A DNA stretch of 44,218 nucleotides from JBCAWW01 sp045106675 (GCA_045106675.1 JBGCFA010000237.1:1-44218); one strand, 5' to 3'; counted from the first letter of the stretch, positions 16,108 through 24,679 are shown. Numbers and translations are program-made. The notes: generated by a model from the sequence alone, not told the origin.

Positions 16108-18329
16108 TTAGAAAACTCATCGTCTGTAACCCGCGTATCCTGATGATGACATTGGGAGGGATCGCCGCGATTCATGTCGAAGTAAAATGTAATCTCCGTC
16201 TTAAAGGGTACTGGATTGCCATGAAGCAAAACGGGCAAATACTCGACGTCCGGCAATAAATATTCGCAAAGTCGAGTGAGGTAAGGCAAACTTTCCATTA
16301 CTTCATGCTTGAGATAATGTCCCTCCTCATCGAGCCATATTCTAAAACGAACCTCACCTTCTAGCTCAAGTTTACGAGCCGTTTCGGGATAAGGAATCAG
16401 GTCTAATATCTCTTGCATATTCTCCGGAAATATCGCGATCTCCGGCATACAAGGAATTGAAATCGCTCGTTCTAAATCAAACTGAGAAACAGGCATTCTA
16501 GGTCGCCAATCTAGATTTTGGACTAATTCAGAACTTAATAAGCCACTTGAGGGAGGATTCAAATTGATTGGCGAAAGTTCTTCCGTATCTAGGTAAGTTC
16601 GAAAACGAAATTCGGGGAGCTCAACCCTAAAAGTTAGTGCATGAATACGAGGAGCGCTCAATCCAAAATACCTTTCGATTAAGGGATTTAATCCTTTGGT
16701 ATCAATAGGGTCAAAAATTTCATTTATGACAAAATCAGGTGCTCGCCAATCTGGTATATCATTTCGTACAGATTCAGCAATACTTGTTTCGCTTGTGATC
16801 AGCTTCGCTACAAAATCTAGTTCATCACTATCTAAGGCTATATAAGGGAGACTCCATCCGGGAACGCTTATCCTCAAGTTTTCGACTTCCAATATGGCTG
16901 GAAGAGAGGCAAGTCGTGAGCTTTGAGTTAAGACTCGGCTAATAGGAGATAGTTCTGAACAGTCTAATCCAATGTACTCCAATTGGTAAGGAGTTCTCTC
17001 CAATAAGGCAACTGAAGGTATGTCAAGACTTAAGCGCAAATTGACTGATGGAAACTTGACGTCTCTGAGCGAGGTCAAATCATCTGTCTCCAACCCAATG
17101 TATGAAGCTTGATATGGTTTAGTTTCGAACAGGATGGTTGCCGGCAGGACTGGATATGCACTGAGTCTGGATTGCTGACTATATCTCCGTATAATGGGAG
17201 CTAGTTCTGAACAATCTAGCGCAATGTACTTCAGCTGGTAAGCTTTTCTTTCTAAAGGGACAGCTGACGGTAAATCGGGGCTTGCGAGTAAAGTACTTGA
17301 TGGTCGTATAATGCCTTTGATATAGTTCAAACCATAGGTTTCCAACTCAATGTATGCGGGTTGATATGGCTCGATTTCAATCGAAAACGTTGCCGGAAGG
17401 ATCGGATCTGAACTCAGATTAGAAAGCTTATTGTACCCTCTTGGTTTCATTAAGACAATATCCTCTGTTTCGAGTGGGATATATCGCAAGGCATATTGGG
17501 AGATCCTGAAAGTAGGTATTTCGGGAGTTTGGAGACTAGCAATACTCATTTGAGTAAAGGTCAATGCTTCCTTTATTGCAGACAATTCCTCACAATCCAA
17601 TGGCATATAAGCCAATTGAATCGGTTCAATATCCATCAAGACCAAAGAAGGACCTAGGATATCTACATTAAGTAGAGTATCATCAAAAGGGAAGGCCTCG
17701 AGGAATGTCAAATCCTCCGTTTCTAATGAAAGATATGGGTAAATGCGTTCCGGCACGGGAAGCAAAGGAAGTGTCAAATAATCGGGACTATCGACAAGCA
17801 AACTAGGCCCCTCGATCTGTAGCCTAAGCTGTCTTAACTCACTATCATCGATACTGATATAACTAGGCTGATAAAGCGAATGTGCAATTTGAGAGGCTTC
17901 TAGCGCAGGGATTACTGGCATCCATGAATCAAAATACTTTGGACTCAATCCCTCGACCATTGGCAGACTAGTATCTGGAATAGGCTGAAACTCAAGCCGA
18001 AGGTCATACCAACTATCGATAGCAATAACAGCTGTCCAAGTGATCAATGGTACATACTGTCTCACCCAAGTCGCGAGTTCGGTATTGGTACTAGCCAATA
18101 CTTCTGATCTTTCAAAATTTTGTAATTCATCCACCCAAACCCTAACAAAGACCAAGCCCTCAGATTTCGGAGCCCGAACTGAATCAATCTTTGCAAGGAT
18201 GATATCTAAATTATTGGGGTATAGACTTTGTGCTTCCTCACTCATTGACTGAGCGGGTAGTAAAGAAGGGCTTAAAGCAAGCATTAGAAGAATACAGAGC
18301 AAATGGGCAAAAAAGTTCCCCTTATTCAA
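16104..18329 (-). CDS. Secreted 42-residue-repeat protein flanked by two TonB_C-like domains
   Basis: A 741-residue protein opening at a TTG (18327-18329) that gives a full signal peptide (MNKGNFFAHLLCILLMLALS...LLPAQS). Residues 30-115 look like a TonB C-terminal-type domain (GLVFVRVWVDELQNFERSEV, then LRLEF). Residues 635-720 are a clearer one (IPYPETARKLELEGEVRFRIWL in two steps, ending TEITFYFDM). Between them lie about twelve copies of a unit marked by Y-[IL]-x-L-[DE]-[TCS]-[EDS]-[DE]-L, with anchor positions at 157, 199, 241, 283, 326, 368, 410, 452, 496 and 579 and weaker ones near 114 and 539; the period is 42-44 residues. Classical TonB has an N-terminal inner-membrane anchor and a Pro-rich spacer; this protein has neither. 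Its function is unknown. I infer an exported periplasmic or envelope-spanning adaptor. Confidence 0.75.
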   Translation of the reverse strand: MNKGNFFAHLLCILLMLALSPSLLPAQSMSEEAQSLYPNNLDIILAKIDSVRAPKSEGLVFVRVWVDELQNFERSEVLASTNTELATWVRQYVPLITWTAVIAIDSWYDLRLEFQPIPDTSLPMVEGLSPKYFDSWMPVIPALEASQIAHSLYQPSYISIDDSELRQLRLQIEGPSLLVDSPDYLTLPLLPVPERIYPYLSLETEDLTFLEAFPFDDTLLNVDILGPSLVLMDIEPIQLAYMPLDCEELSAIKEALTFTQMSIASLQTPEIPTFRISQYALRYIPLETEDIVLMKPRGYNKLSNLSSDPILPATFSIEIEPYQPAYIELETYGLNYIKGIIRPSSTLLASPDLPSAVPLERKAYQLKYIALDCSELAPIIRRYSQQSRLSAYPVLPATILFETKPYQASYIGLETDDLTSLRDVKFPSVNLRLSLDIPSVALLERTPYQLEYIGLDCSELSPISRVLTQSSRLASLPAILEVENLRISVPGWSLPYIALDSDELDFVAKLITSETSIAESVRNDIPDWRAPDFVINEIFDPIDTKGLNPLIERYFGLSAPRIHALTFRVELPEFRFRTYLDTEELSPINLNPPSSGLLSSELVQNLDWRPRMPVSQFDLERAISIPCMPEIAIFPENMQEILDLIPYPETARKLELEGEVRFRIWLDEEGHYLKHEVMESLPYLTRLCEYLLPDVEYLPVLLHGNPVPFKTEITFYFDMNRGDPSQCHHQDTRVTDDEFSN
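16566..17987 (-). repeat. Coding tandem array, about 12 units of 126 bp
   Basis: The DNA encodes the 42-residue units of the protein above (residues about 115-588). Adjacent units alternate loosely between LETEDL-type and LDCSEL-type anchors. The best-matched pair is the 84-residue blocks 326-409 and 410-495, which share IPSV/LPSAV, LER, YQL-YI-LDCSEL-PI and SRL. This indicates a later duplication of a two-unit block of about 252 bp. The units are now well diverged at the DNA level. Confidence 0.8.
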
Positions 18330-18435
18330 ATTGGCAGGTTTAGAACGGTAATATTACCTATTTCAATAGTTCGTAAAAATACGATTTAGGCCTATTTCCA
18401 AGGTATAAAACAGACTAGCCAGCCGATTTCGTACC

Positions 18436-19326
18436 CTAATAGGTGAATTTCGGACGCTGAATGTATGCATCAAGTAACCCCTGCAAGGAAAAAAAACTTC
18501 CTGACCAGCCCATTAAGTCAGCACAAGCTTGATAAACAGTAGCCGGAGAGGCTCCTTGGCCACGCATCGATTGGATAGAAAGACTCCCCTTAGACTTAGA
18601 TAATTTCAGGCCCTTTGTATCCTGTAAAAGAGGATGATGTACCCAACGAATCGCAGTTAAATCAGCATTGGGTAGATATTGACTCAACCATATTTGCGCA
18701 GCTGTAGAGTGCAATAAGTCGTCTCCTCTGACCACTGCATTGACTCCAAATATAGTATCATCCACAACCGAAGCGAGCTGATAGGCAGGGAGTTGATCCT
18801 TTCGCCTGATGACAAAATCGCACATCTTTTGGGAGACATTTAGACTTTGCTTGCCTAGCCAAACATCCTGCCAATGAGCCTCGGACTCAAGCCCTGTCTT
18901 GATACGCCATGCAACAATGCCTTCCTCAAAGGCTAACTCACGTTTACGACAGCGCCCAGCATATTGCCCGTTCTCAGCATGAGTCAATATTTGAGAACGC
19001 GTACAATCACAGGCAAATAATAAACGTTGCTCTTTGAGCACATCCAGCGCTTCTGCATAAGCCTCTAAGCGCAAATGCTGCGACCAATTATTTTCGAAAT
19101 CTGATGGTCCTGTTGGTCCCTCATCATAATCAATCCCAAGCCACTCCAAGGTTTCAAATACGTCTTCTACATATTCAGGCCGCTTACGCGAACGATCTAA
19201 ATCATCTATTCGGAGGAGTAATTGACCGTTCTCGGCACGAGTCCAAAGCCAAGTCAGCAAAAAATTGCAGGCATTACCGATATGGAGGTAGCCACTAGGA
19301 GTTGGTGCGATGCGCGACTTGAACAT
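18436..19326 (-). CDS. gluQ: Glutamyl-Q tRNA(Asp) synthetase
   Basis: A 296-residue truncated paralogue of glutamyl-tRNA synthetase that lacks the anticodon-binding domain. The family attaches glutamate to the queuosine base at position 34 of tRNA-Asp. Residues RIAPTPSGYLHIGN carry the HIGH-type motif (H15-I-G-N18), and LKLSKSKG is the KMSKS motif. A zinc site like that of E. coli YadB is visible at Cys106, Cys108, Tyr122 and Cys126. Length fits GluQ-RS (about 300) rather than GluRS (about 470-500). It starts 9 bp after the stop of the CrtI-like gene, so the two probably share a transcript. Its presence implies that the cell makes or salvages queuosine. Confidence 0.9.
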   Translation of the reverse strand: MFKSRIAPTPSGYLHIGNACNFLLTWLWTRAENGQLLLRIDDLDRSRKRPEYVEDVFETLEWLGIDYDEGPTGPSDFENNWSQHLRLEAYAEALDVLKEQRLLFACDCTRSQILTHAENGQYAGRCRKRELAFEEGIVAWRIKTGLESEAHWQDVWLGKQSLNVSQKMCDFVIRRKDQLPAYQLASVVDDTIFGVNAVVRGDDLLHSTAAQIWLSQYLPNADLTAIRWVHHPLLQDTKGLKLSKSKGSLSIQSMRGQGASPATVYQACADLMGWSGSFFSLQGLLDAYIQRPKFTY

Positions 19327-19335
19327 AGCGCTAAT

Positions 19336-20793
19336 TTACACTACTCCATCGACTTTCATCTTTGCAACGGCAATAATCCCACTCAGGCATGCACCGGGAA
19401 TACCCTGTCCAGGATAAGTACTATCCCCACAGATATAAGCTTTTTTGCCATCCAGACGAGCATCAAGCATTTGCCAAGGCTTGATATCCATATACTGCGG
19501 ATAACCGCCGACGAAACCCCATTCTCTAGCGGTCCATTTGTGCCAAGAACCAGGAGTAGAGGCATGTTCAAAGATCAATTTATCTCGATCAAGCAGCCCT
19601 TCTTTCTCTAGGGCCAGATATATCGCCTCAATAACGGCTGCCTTATCGGTGATCGGATGATTGGCCGGATCATGCACATGCGTTGAGACAGAGCCCACAA
19701 ATTCATCTGGCCCGCAACGCAAAGTATCATCAGGATGCGAAACACTCAGAAAAATGCTATCGGAACCCGTTTGCGGCAAAGGAGTATCTAGATGTACTTG
19801 ATGGTGCAAGCAATCAAATTCACGATGACGTTTGGCGACAAAGCCAAGTGAAAAGGCACTATTCAACTCTTTTGATTGCATCACCTTTTTACTCAGCCCG
19901 CTTTTCACATCACCCTCTTTAAACAAAGGCAAAGTATTATTAATCGGGATCGAAGAGACAACGGCCTTTGCTTCATGCGTGCCTTTGTCCGTGATGATTT
20001 GATATTGCCCGCCTTGCGGAACGATTTTCTCCACCGTTTCACGCAACAACACACTTCCACCTAGGCGTTCGATATACATGACCAGCGGATCTACCAATTG
20101 GAGCAGTCCGCCCGGCATATAGTAGTTGGTATAATTGGTATAACAAAGAGCCGTCGCCCCAAATAGCACATTAACTTCTTCGAGACGATTTTGGGCGGTG
20201 ATTAATAATTGCTCATTGACGAAGTCTACAAAAAGTTGGTTGTCTCTAAGACCGTATTTTCGCAATAGACTATCCATAGACTGATAGGCCAGCGTTGCAA
20301 AACTCAACTGCTTGGGACGAAAATTGATGGCGGCATGCCATAGATCAATCATCTTAGAAGGGGGGAAAACTCTTTGCTTTAGAGAGGTTTCCCAAACAAA
20401 GTGGCTAATCTTAAAACAGTATTCCCAAAATTCCCGCTGTCCTTTTTGTCCAAACACCCGCTCCGCTTCTGCAATCCAAAGATCAAGGTCTTGGTATCGA
20501 GTGAGCATGCTACCATCTTTGAGATAAACACGCATGGGCACCTCTAAAACTGTAGGATGCAGCTGAATGCCCGTAGTATCAAGTAAATATTTGAGCGGCA
20601 TATGCTCATCTAAGCCTACTAAAGTAGTGGCACCACTTTCGAAAATGTATTGTTTACGAGGGTAAGAGCTAGAGCAGCCTCCAGGTAACCAATTTTGTTC
20701 AATGAGCTTTACCTTATGGCCTTCCTTCGCGAGTAGGCAGCCTGCGGTTAGCCCTGCCATACCACTCCCAATCACTACAATATCTTCACTCAT
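19336..20793 (-). CDS. CrtI/CrtISO-type FAD-dependent oxidoreductase
   Basis: A 485-residue flavoprotein of the phytoene desaturase/carotene isomerase/retinol saturase superfamily. The N-terminal dinucleotide-binding motif is VIGSGMAGLTAGCLLAKEG (residues 7-25), followed by LIEQNWLPGGCSSSY. The C-terminal FAD motif reads ICGDSTYPGQGIPGACLSG. The GDSTYPGQG wording is closer to CrtISO and retinol-saturase-like members than to bacterial CrtI. It may act on a carotenoid or another polyene, but no other carotenoid genes are in the window. A clear Shine-Dalgarno GAGGAA lies 13 bases before the ATG, unusually strong for this genome. gluQ follows at 9 bp with no obvious functional link. Confidence 0.8.
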   Translation of the reverse strand: MSEDIVVIGSGMAGLTAGCLLAKEGHKVKLIEQNWLPGGCSSSYPRKQYIFESGATTLVGLDEHMPLKYLLDTTGIQLHPTVLEVPMRVYLKDGSMLTRYQDLDLWIAEAERVFGQKGQREFWEYCFKISHFVWETSLKQRVFPPSKMIDLWHAAINFRPKQLSFATLAYQSMDSLLRKYGLRDNQLFVDFVNEQLLITAQNRLEEVNVLFGATALCYTNYTNYYMPGGLLQLVDPLVMYIERLGGSVLLRETVEKIVPQGGQYQIITDKGTHEAKAVVSSIPINNTLPLFKEGDVKSGLSKKVMQSKELNSAFSLGFVAKRHREFDCLHHQVHLDTPLPQTGSDSIFLSVSHPDDTLRCGPDEFVGSVSTHVHDPANHPITDKAAVIEAIYLALEKEGLLDRDKLIFEHASTPGSWHKWTAREWGFVGGYPQYMDIKPWQMLDARLDGKKAYICGDSTYPGQGIPGACLSGIIAVAKMKVDGVV

Positions 20794-20968
20794 TTGTTTC
20801 GCTGTATTCCTCGTCTATTTTTTGTATTCTACAGCTGATAACCAATGACTTTGCTAAAAGTTTTTTGTCCTAATACTGAACAAATCAAATTATGAGCTTG
20901 TTTGGAGCATTGTCGAATACAGGGAGGGACCTGATAAACCCTAAGAAAATGATTCAAAGCCTCTAAAA

Positions 20969-21385
20969 TTGAGTAAAAAGGTTGCTGTATTTCGTAAAGC
21001 CCACTTCAATGCCGCGCATCGGCTACACAATCCGGACTGGGATGATGCCACCAATCAAAAAGTGTTTGGAAAGTGCAATAATCCCAATTTCCATGGCCAT
21101 AATTATGATTTAACCGTAAAAGTAATAGGGGAAGTTGATCCTCGTACTGGTTATGTCGTAGACATGAAAGTGTTGAAAGACATAATGCAGGAACAGATAC
21201 TAGATCGCTTTGATCATCAAAACTTAAATCTCGACACTGAAGAGTTTAAAAATCTAAATCCCACCGCAGAAAACATCGCCATTGTCATCTGGGAGATATT
21301 ACGTGAGCATTTAGATGCTAAATTAGAATTAACTGTAAGATTATATGAAACCGAACGAAACTTCGTGGAGTTCCCTGCCACTTAA
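20969..21385 (+). CDS. 6-pyruvoyl-tetrahydropterin synthase/QueD-family protein, PTPS-II-type motif
   Basis: A 138-residue T-fold enzyme. The start is a TTG at 20969 (MSKKVAVFRKAHFNAAHRL); the nearest upstream ATG (20949) meets a stop within six codons. Zinc ligands His17, His42 and His44 are present. The catalytic region reads CNNPNFHGHNY, so Cys36 is five residues before HGH. In the known family divisions, C-x3-HGH marks QueD while C-x5-HGH marks PTPS-II, the biopterin enzyme, and the surrounding GKCNNPN, DHQNLNLD and YET resemble animal PTPS. The protein therefore probably converts dihydroneopterin triphosphate to 6-pyruvoyltetrahydropterin, though QueD-like activity is not excluded. Its 3' end overlaps folE by 41 bp, which ties it to the same pathway. 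Confidence 0.85.
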   Translation: MSKKVAVFRKAHFNAAHRLHNPDWDDATNQKVFGKCNNPNFHGHNYDLTVKVIGEVDPRTGYVVDMKVLKDIMQEQILDRFDHQNLNLDTEEFKNLNPTAENIAIVIWEILREHLDAKLELTVRLYETERNFVEFPAT

Positions 21386-22085
21386 TGGGGAAAATGGCCA
21401 TGCTAACGGCAATGGCCACCACCAAGGGAAACACGGTCATGATGAGGAATTAGGAGAGTCGCACATCGCAACTTCAACCGATACTCCTTTGCGACCCGAC
21501 GCCTTTGAATTGGATGATGAGACGAAGATTGATTTGATTCAAGGTCATTTTCGCCACATTATGGAGATACTGGGGCTGGATCTAAGCGACGATAGTCTCA
21601 AAGGCACCCCCGGACGTGTAGCTAAGATGTATGTCAAGGAGATTTTTAGTGGCTTAGACCCTAAAAACAAACCCGATGTACGCATGTTTGATAATAAGTA
21701 TCAGTATAAAGAAATGCTGGTAGAGAAGAATATCATTTTCTTTTCTAACTGCGAGCACCATTTCGTACCGATCTACGGCAAAGCCCATATCGCTTATATC
21801 TCAACCGGTAAAGTAGTAGGCCTGTCTAAGTTAAACCGCATTGTTCAGTATTATGCTCGCCGCCCACAAGTGCAAGAGCGTATGACTCGCCAGATAGCGG
21901 AAGAACTCAAGCGTGCCCTCGACACCGATGATATCGCAATCGTCATGGACGCCAATCATATGTGTGTGAGTTCACGCGGTGTGCAAGACGTTAGCAGTTC
22001 CACTATCACAGCTGAGTACCTCGGCAAGTTCAAAGACAAAGACGTAAGAGCTGAGTTTTTGAAGTATATCGAGATGAAGCCCTAG
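21345..22085 (+). CDS. folE: GTP cyclohydrolase I
   Basis: A 246-residue enzyme making 7,8-dihydroneopterin triphosphate from GTP, the entry to folate, biopterin and queuosine pathways. Zinc ligands Cys135 and His138 lie in FFSNCEHHFVP and Cys207 in NHMCVSSRG; KAHIAYISTGKVVGLSKLNR is the conserved core. The ATG at 21345 lies inside the PTPS gene (41-bp overlap), so translation is coupled; no other in-frame ATG comes before the conserved domain. The N-terminal 45 residues are an extra, His-rich, low-complexity segment (GHANGNGHHQGKHGH, about 18-32), which could bind metal. A strong terminator follows. The adjacent PTPS suggests that at least part of the product goes to a biopterin-type cofactor. 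Confidence 0.95.
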   Translation: MKPNETSWSSLPLNGENGHANGNGHHQGKHGHDEELGESHIATSTDTPLRPDAFELDDETKIDLIQGHFRHIMEILGLDLSDDSLKGTPGRVAKMYVKEIFSGLDPKNKPDVRMFDNKYQYKEMLVEKNIIFFSNCEHHFVPIYGKAHIAYISTGKVVGLSKLNRIVQYYARRPQVQERMTRQIAEELKRALDTDDIAIVMDANHMCVSSRGVQDVSSSTITAEYLGKFKDKDVRAEFLKYIEMKP

Positions 22086-22103
22086 GGGATAATCATGGTC
22101 GAT

Positions 22104-22160
22104 TGCCAATATTGAATGTAGAAGTAGAAATTACTTGGATGTTCAATATTGGCATTTTTT
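22104..22160 (+). terminator. Rho-independent terminator of the PTPS-folE operon
   Basis: TGCCAATATTGAA (22104-22116) and TTCAATATTGGCA (22142-22154) are a perfect 13-bp stem around a 25-base loop, followed directly by six T. It begins 19 bp after the folE stop and separates that operon from the SDR gene downstream. Confidence 0.85.
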
Positions 22161-22237
22161 ATTCGACATTCTTGAATTTTTCCCGGCTTCGCCGAACAAC
22201 TCCTCCCCTATTTTGGTTGATAAGGAAAGTTGTTTAC

Positions 22238-22954
22238 ATGCAAAGCATTCAGAATAAAAAAGTCCTCATCGTCGGTGCTACAGGCGATATCGGTAGCGAA
22301 ACCGCCCGCCTCATCAAGCAGTCCGGTGGACATATTTATCTCAGCGGTCGGGACGAAAGCAAACTCCAAGCCTTAGCTTCAGAACTCAATCTCTCCGCTG
22401 ACAAAATCTTCCCCTTAGACATCACTGATGAAGCCGCCATCATTGCTATGGCTGACAATATCCAAAGCCAAGTCGGCCAGCTCGACATCCTCATCAATGC
22501 CTCTGGCATAGGTGTCATCAAAAATGTAGAGCAACTAAGCCTTGAGGAATTTCAGAGTACCCTCAATACCAATTTGGTCGGTCCGTTTCTCCTCCTAAAG
22601 TATTTTCTCCCCGCAATGAAAGCCGTTAAGCAAGGCTTGATCATCAATATCCCAGGCGTACTAGGAAAGACTCCCATGGCAGGCGCAGCAGCTTATGCGG
22701 CCTCCAAATACGGCCTCAACGGTATGCTCAAATCTGTCCGTGAAGAACTCAAACGTACGCAAATTCGCATCACCAATATCTATCTAGGCGGCGTTAACAG
22801 TGCTTTTTGGGACGATATTGACCTTCGTGTACCACATGACAAAATGATCACTCCTAAAGAAGCAGCACGCTCGATTTGGTTTTTGTGTCAGCAGCCTAGC
22901 TCTAGTGTCGTTTCTGAAATGGTCTTGCAGCCTTTTTATCATCAGGCAATTTGA
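22238..22954 (+). CDS. Short-chain dehydrogenase-like protein with an altered catalytic serine position
   Basis: A 238-residue SDR. I start at ATG 22238 (MQSIQNKKVLIVGATGDIGS), preceded by AAGGAA, because an in-frame ATG at 22103 would translate the terminator of the previous operon. The Rossmann motif GATGDIG lies at 13-19. Tyr153 and Lys157 (YAASK) are present, but the serine expected 13 residues before Tyr is Gly140 (IINIPGVLG instead of the usual NISS), and NNAG is NASG. It may have reduced activity, use another residue, or act in binding. It is 12 bp upstream of the Tat-exported TIM-barrel gene and belongs to that operon. A sepiapterin-reductase-like role beside PTPS-folE was considered, but the terminator between them argues against it. 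Confidence 0.75.
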   Translation: MQSIQNKKVLIVGATGDIGSETARLIKQSGGHIYLSGRDESKLQALASELNLSADKIFPLDITDEAAIIAMADNIQSQVGQLDILINASGIGVIKNVEQLSLEEFQSTLNTNLVGPFLLLKYFLPAMKAVKQGLIINIPGVLGKTPMAGAAAYAASKYGLNGMLKSVREELKRTQIRITNIYLGGVNSAFWDDIDLRVPHDKMITPKEAARSIWFLCQQPSSSVVSEMVLQPFYHQAI

Positions 22955-22966
22955 GTATCATTCGGG

Positions 22967-23911
22967 ATGCAATCTCGACGCCATTTTCTCAAATCTAGTG
23001 CCTTAGCGGGTAGTATCAGTCTGATCCAACCACAACTTTGGGCGCAAAACAAGCCCAAAGTCAAGTTCAAAATCAGCCTGCAAACTGGTAATATCGGCGT
23101 ACAGGCCAGCCAAACAGATTTGCTTACAATGGCGACTGAGTTTGGCTATGATGCCATTGCCCCTTATCCAGATTCGATCATCGCCTGGTCGGCACAGGAA
23201 AAAGCCAGCTACCTGAGTAAAATGGCAGATTCCGCCCTGAGTTGGGGATCAGCAGGCTTGCCTTTGGAATTTCGTAAGGGCGAAAAACGCTTTCGCGAAG
23301 ACATGGCTCTCTTGCCCAAACGGGCAAGAGCACTCCAGTCCGTAGGCGCAACGCGCATGCATACTTGGGTCTTGTGCACCCACGCAGATCGTACTTATCG
23401 CCAAAATTTCAAACTGCATCAAGATTATCTTGGAGAAGTAGCGGCAGTTTTGGAACATTATGAGATACAGCTTGGCTTAGAGTATGTTGGTCCCAAAACC
23501 ACCATGGCACGCGAAAAATATTCCTTTATTCGTACGATGACCGAGCTGCGAGAACTCATCTTTGCCATTGACGCTTCTAATGTGGGTTTTGTTTTAGATA
23601 GTTTTCATTGGTACTGTGCAGGCGAAAACCAAGCCGACTTACTCAGTCTCAGCGCTGAGGAAATCGTCGCCGTGGACATCAATGATGCACGATTGGAACT
23701 AGGCCCAGATGAGCAGATTGACAATAAGCGTGAATTACCCGGCGCGACCGGAGTGATTGATATCAAGTCATTTTTGGAAGCACTGGTGATATTAGGCTAT
23801 GACGGCCCCGTTCGGGCGGAGCCCTTCAACCAAAAACTCAATGAGATGGAGGATGCAGATGCCTTAACCGCCACAAAGCAAGCAATCCAAAAATGCATCG
23901 ATATGCTATAA
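22967..23911 (+). CDS. Tat-exported sugar-phosphate isomerase/epimerase-like TIM-barrel protein
   Basis: A 314-residue protein with a twin-arginine signal peptide (SRRHFLKSSALAG near the N-terminus, then a short hydrophobic stretch to LWAQN). The mature part has the AP-endonuclease-2/xylose-isomerase-like fold: FGYDAIAPYPDS, LGLEYVGPKT, VGFVLDSFHWY, VAVDINDARLELGP and GPVRAEPFN match the metal-binding strand ends of that fold. Export by Tat is common for members used in carbohydrate catabolism in Bacteroidota. It follows the SDR by 12 bp and its last codons overlap the convergent SDR gene (23906). It probably isomerises or epimerises a sugar or keto-sugar in the periplasm; the substrate is unknown. 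Confidence 0.82.
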   Translation: MQSRRHFLKSSALAGSISLIQPQLWAQNKPKVKFKISLQTGNIGVQASQTDLLTMATEFGYDAIAPYPDSIIAWSAQEKASYLSKMADSALSWGSAGLPLEFRKGEKRFREDMALLPKRARALQSVGATRMHTWVLCTHADRTYRQNFKLHQDYLGEVAAVLEHYEIQLGLEYVGPKTTMAREKYSFIRTMTELRELIFAIDASNVGFVLDSFHWYCAGENQADLLSLSAEEIVAVDINDARLELGPDEQIDNKRELPGATGVIDIKSFLEALVILGYDGPVRAEPFNQKLNEMEDADALTATKQAIQKCIDML

Positions 23912-24679
23912 TCGCCCAATCGTCATTCCACCATCGACCATCACCACTTGTCCCGTAGAATAAGGAAAATCCCCACTGGCTAAGGCAGCTACGGTTTTAC
24001 CGACGTCCTCTGTCGTTCCCCAACGGGCTTGCAGACTCAATCCTTCGGCAAATAGCTTGTCATACTTCTCCTTGACGCCACTAGTCATATCAGTTTCGAT
24101 GATGCCCGGACGCACTTCAAATACAGAGATACCGTACTCCGCCAAACGCGTCGCCCAAAGCTGGGTAGCCATGCCAATTCCTGCTTTACTGAGGCAATAT
24201 TCGCCCCGATTGACGGAAGCCAGCGTAGCCGACACCGAAGACATATTGACAATCGTGCCGCTATAACCCTCCTCTGCCCTACTCTGCTCTATCATCCACT
24301 TGGCAATCGCTTGGGTCAAAAAATAAGGGCCTTTGAGATTGATATTCATCACCCAATCATAGCTTTCTTCGCTCGCATCGAGTATGTCATTGCGTTCGCG
24401 AGGAGCGACCCCAGCATTGTTGACCAATAAATCGAGACGTCCCAATTTGGACTTAAGCTCCGTGACCATGCGTTCGCGATCAGCGCTACTGCCGATGTCG
24501 CCTTGGACGTAAATTGCTTTGGTGCCTTGCTTCGCAAAACGCTCTAACAAAGCTTCGACCTGCTCCGCAGAACGCACCCCATTAAGCGCTAGCTGGTAGC
24601 CTCGACTCGCCAATATCTCAGCGATCCCTAAGCCTATGCCTCGCGTTCCTCCAGTAATGAAAGCTGTTTTCACACTCAT
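23906..24679 (-). CDS. Short-chain dehydrogenase (3-ketoacyl-ACP-reductase-like), last gene of the GH88 operon
   Basis: A 257-residue classical SDR with TGGTRGIG (residues 9-16), NNAG (87-90) and the triad Ser148, Tyr161, Lys165 (SSVSATLASVNRGEYCLSK). The ending STGQVVMVDGGMTIGRL is typical. Although such proteins are often labelled 3-ketoacyl-ACP reductases, the context (last gene of GH88, isomerase, Gfo/Idh, SDR with 4-8 bp overlaps) points to oxidation or reduction of a sugar acid or polyol. Its start overlaps the stop of the Gfo/Idh gene by 4 bp. Substrate specificity cannot be read from the sequence. Confidence 0.85.
   Translation of the reverse strand: MSVKTAFITGGTRGIGLGIAEILASRGYQLALNGVRSAEQVEALLERFAKQGTKAIYVQGDIGSSADRERMVTELKSKLGRLDLLVNNAGVAPRERNDILDASEESYDWVMNINLKGPYFLTQAIAKWMIEQSRAEEGYSGTIVNMSSVSATLASVNRGEYCLSKAGIGMATQLWATRLAEYGISVFEVRPGIIETDMTSGVKEKYDKLFAEGLSLQARWGTTEDVGKTVAALASGDFPYSTGQVVMVDGGMTIGRL

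Noticed and set aside
18436..22085. gluQ, PTPS and folE as a queuosine gene cluster
   Set aside because: The PTPS has the C-x5-HGH motif of the biopterin branch, gluQ is on the other strand in a different transcript, and no queC, queE or queF is present.
22103..22237. Longer N-terminus for the SDR gene starting at ATG 22103
   Set aside because: It would be encoded by the folE terminator hairpin, and the added residues do not resemble an SDR N-terminus.
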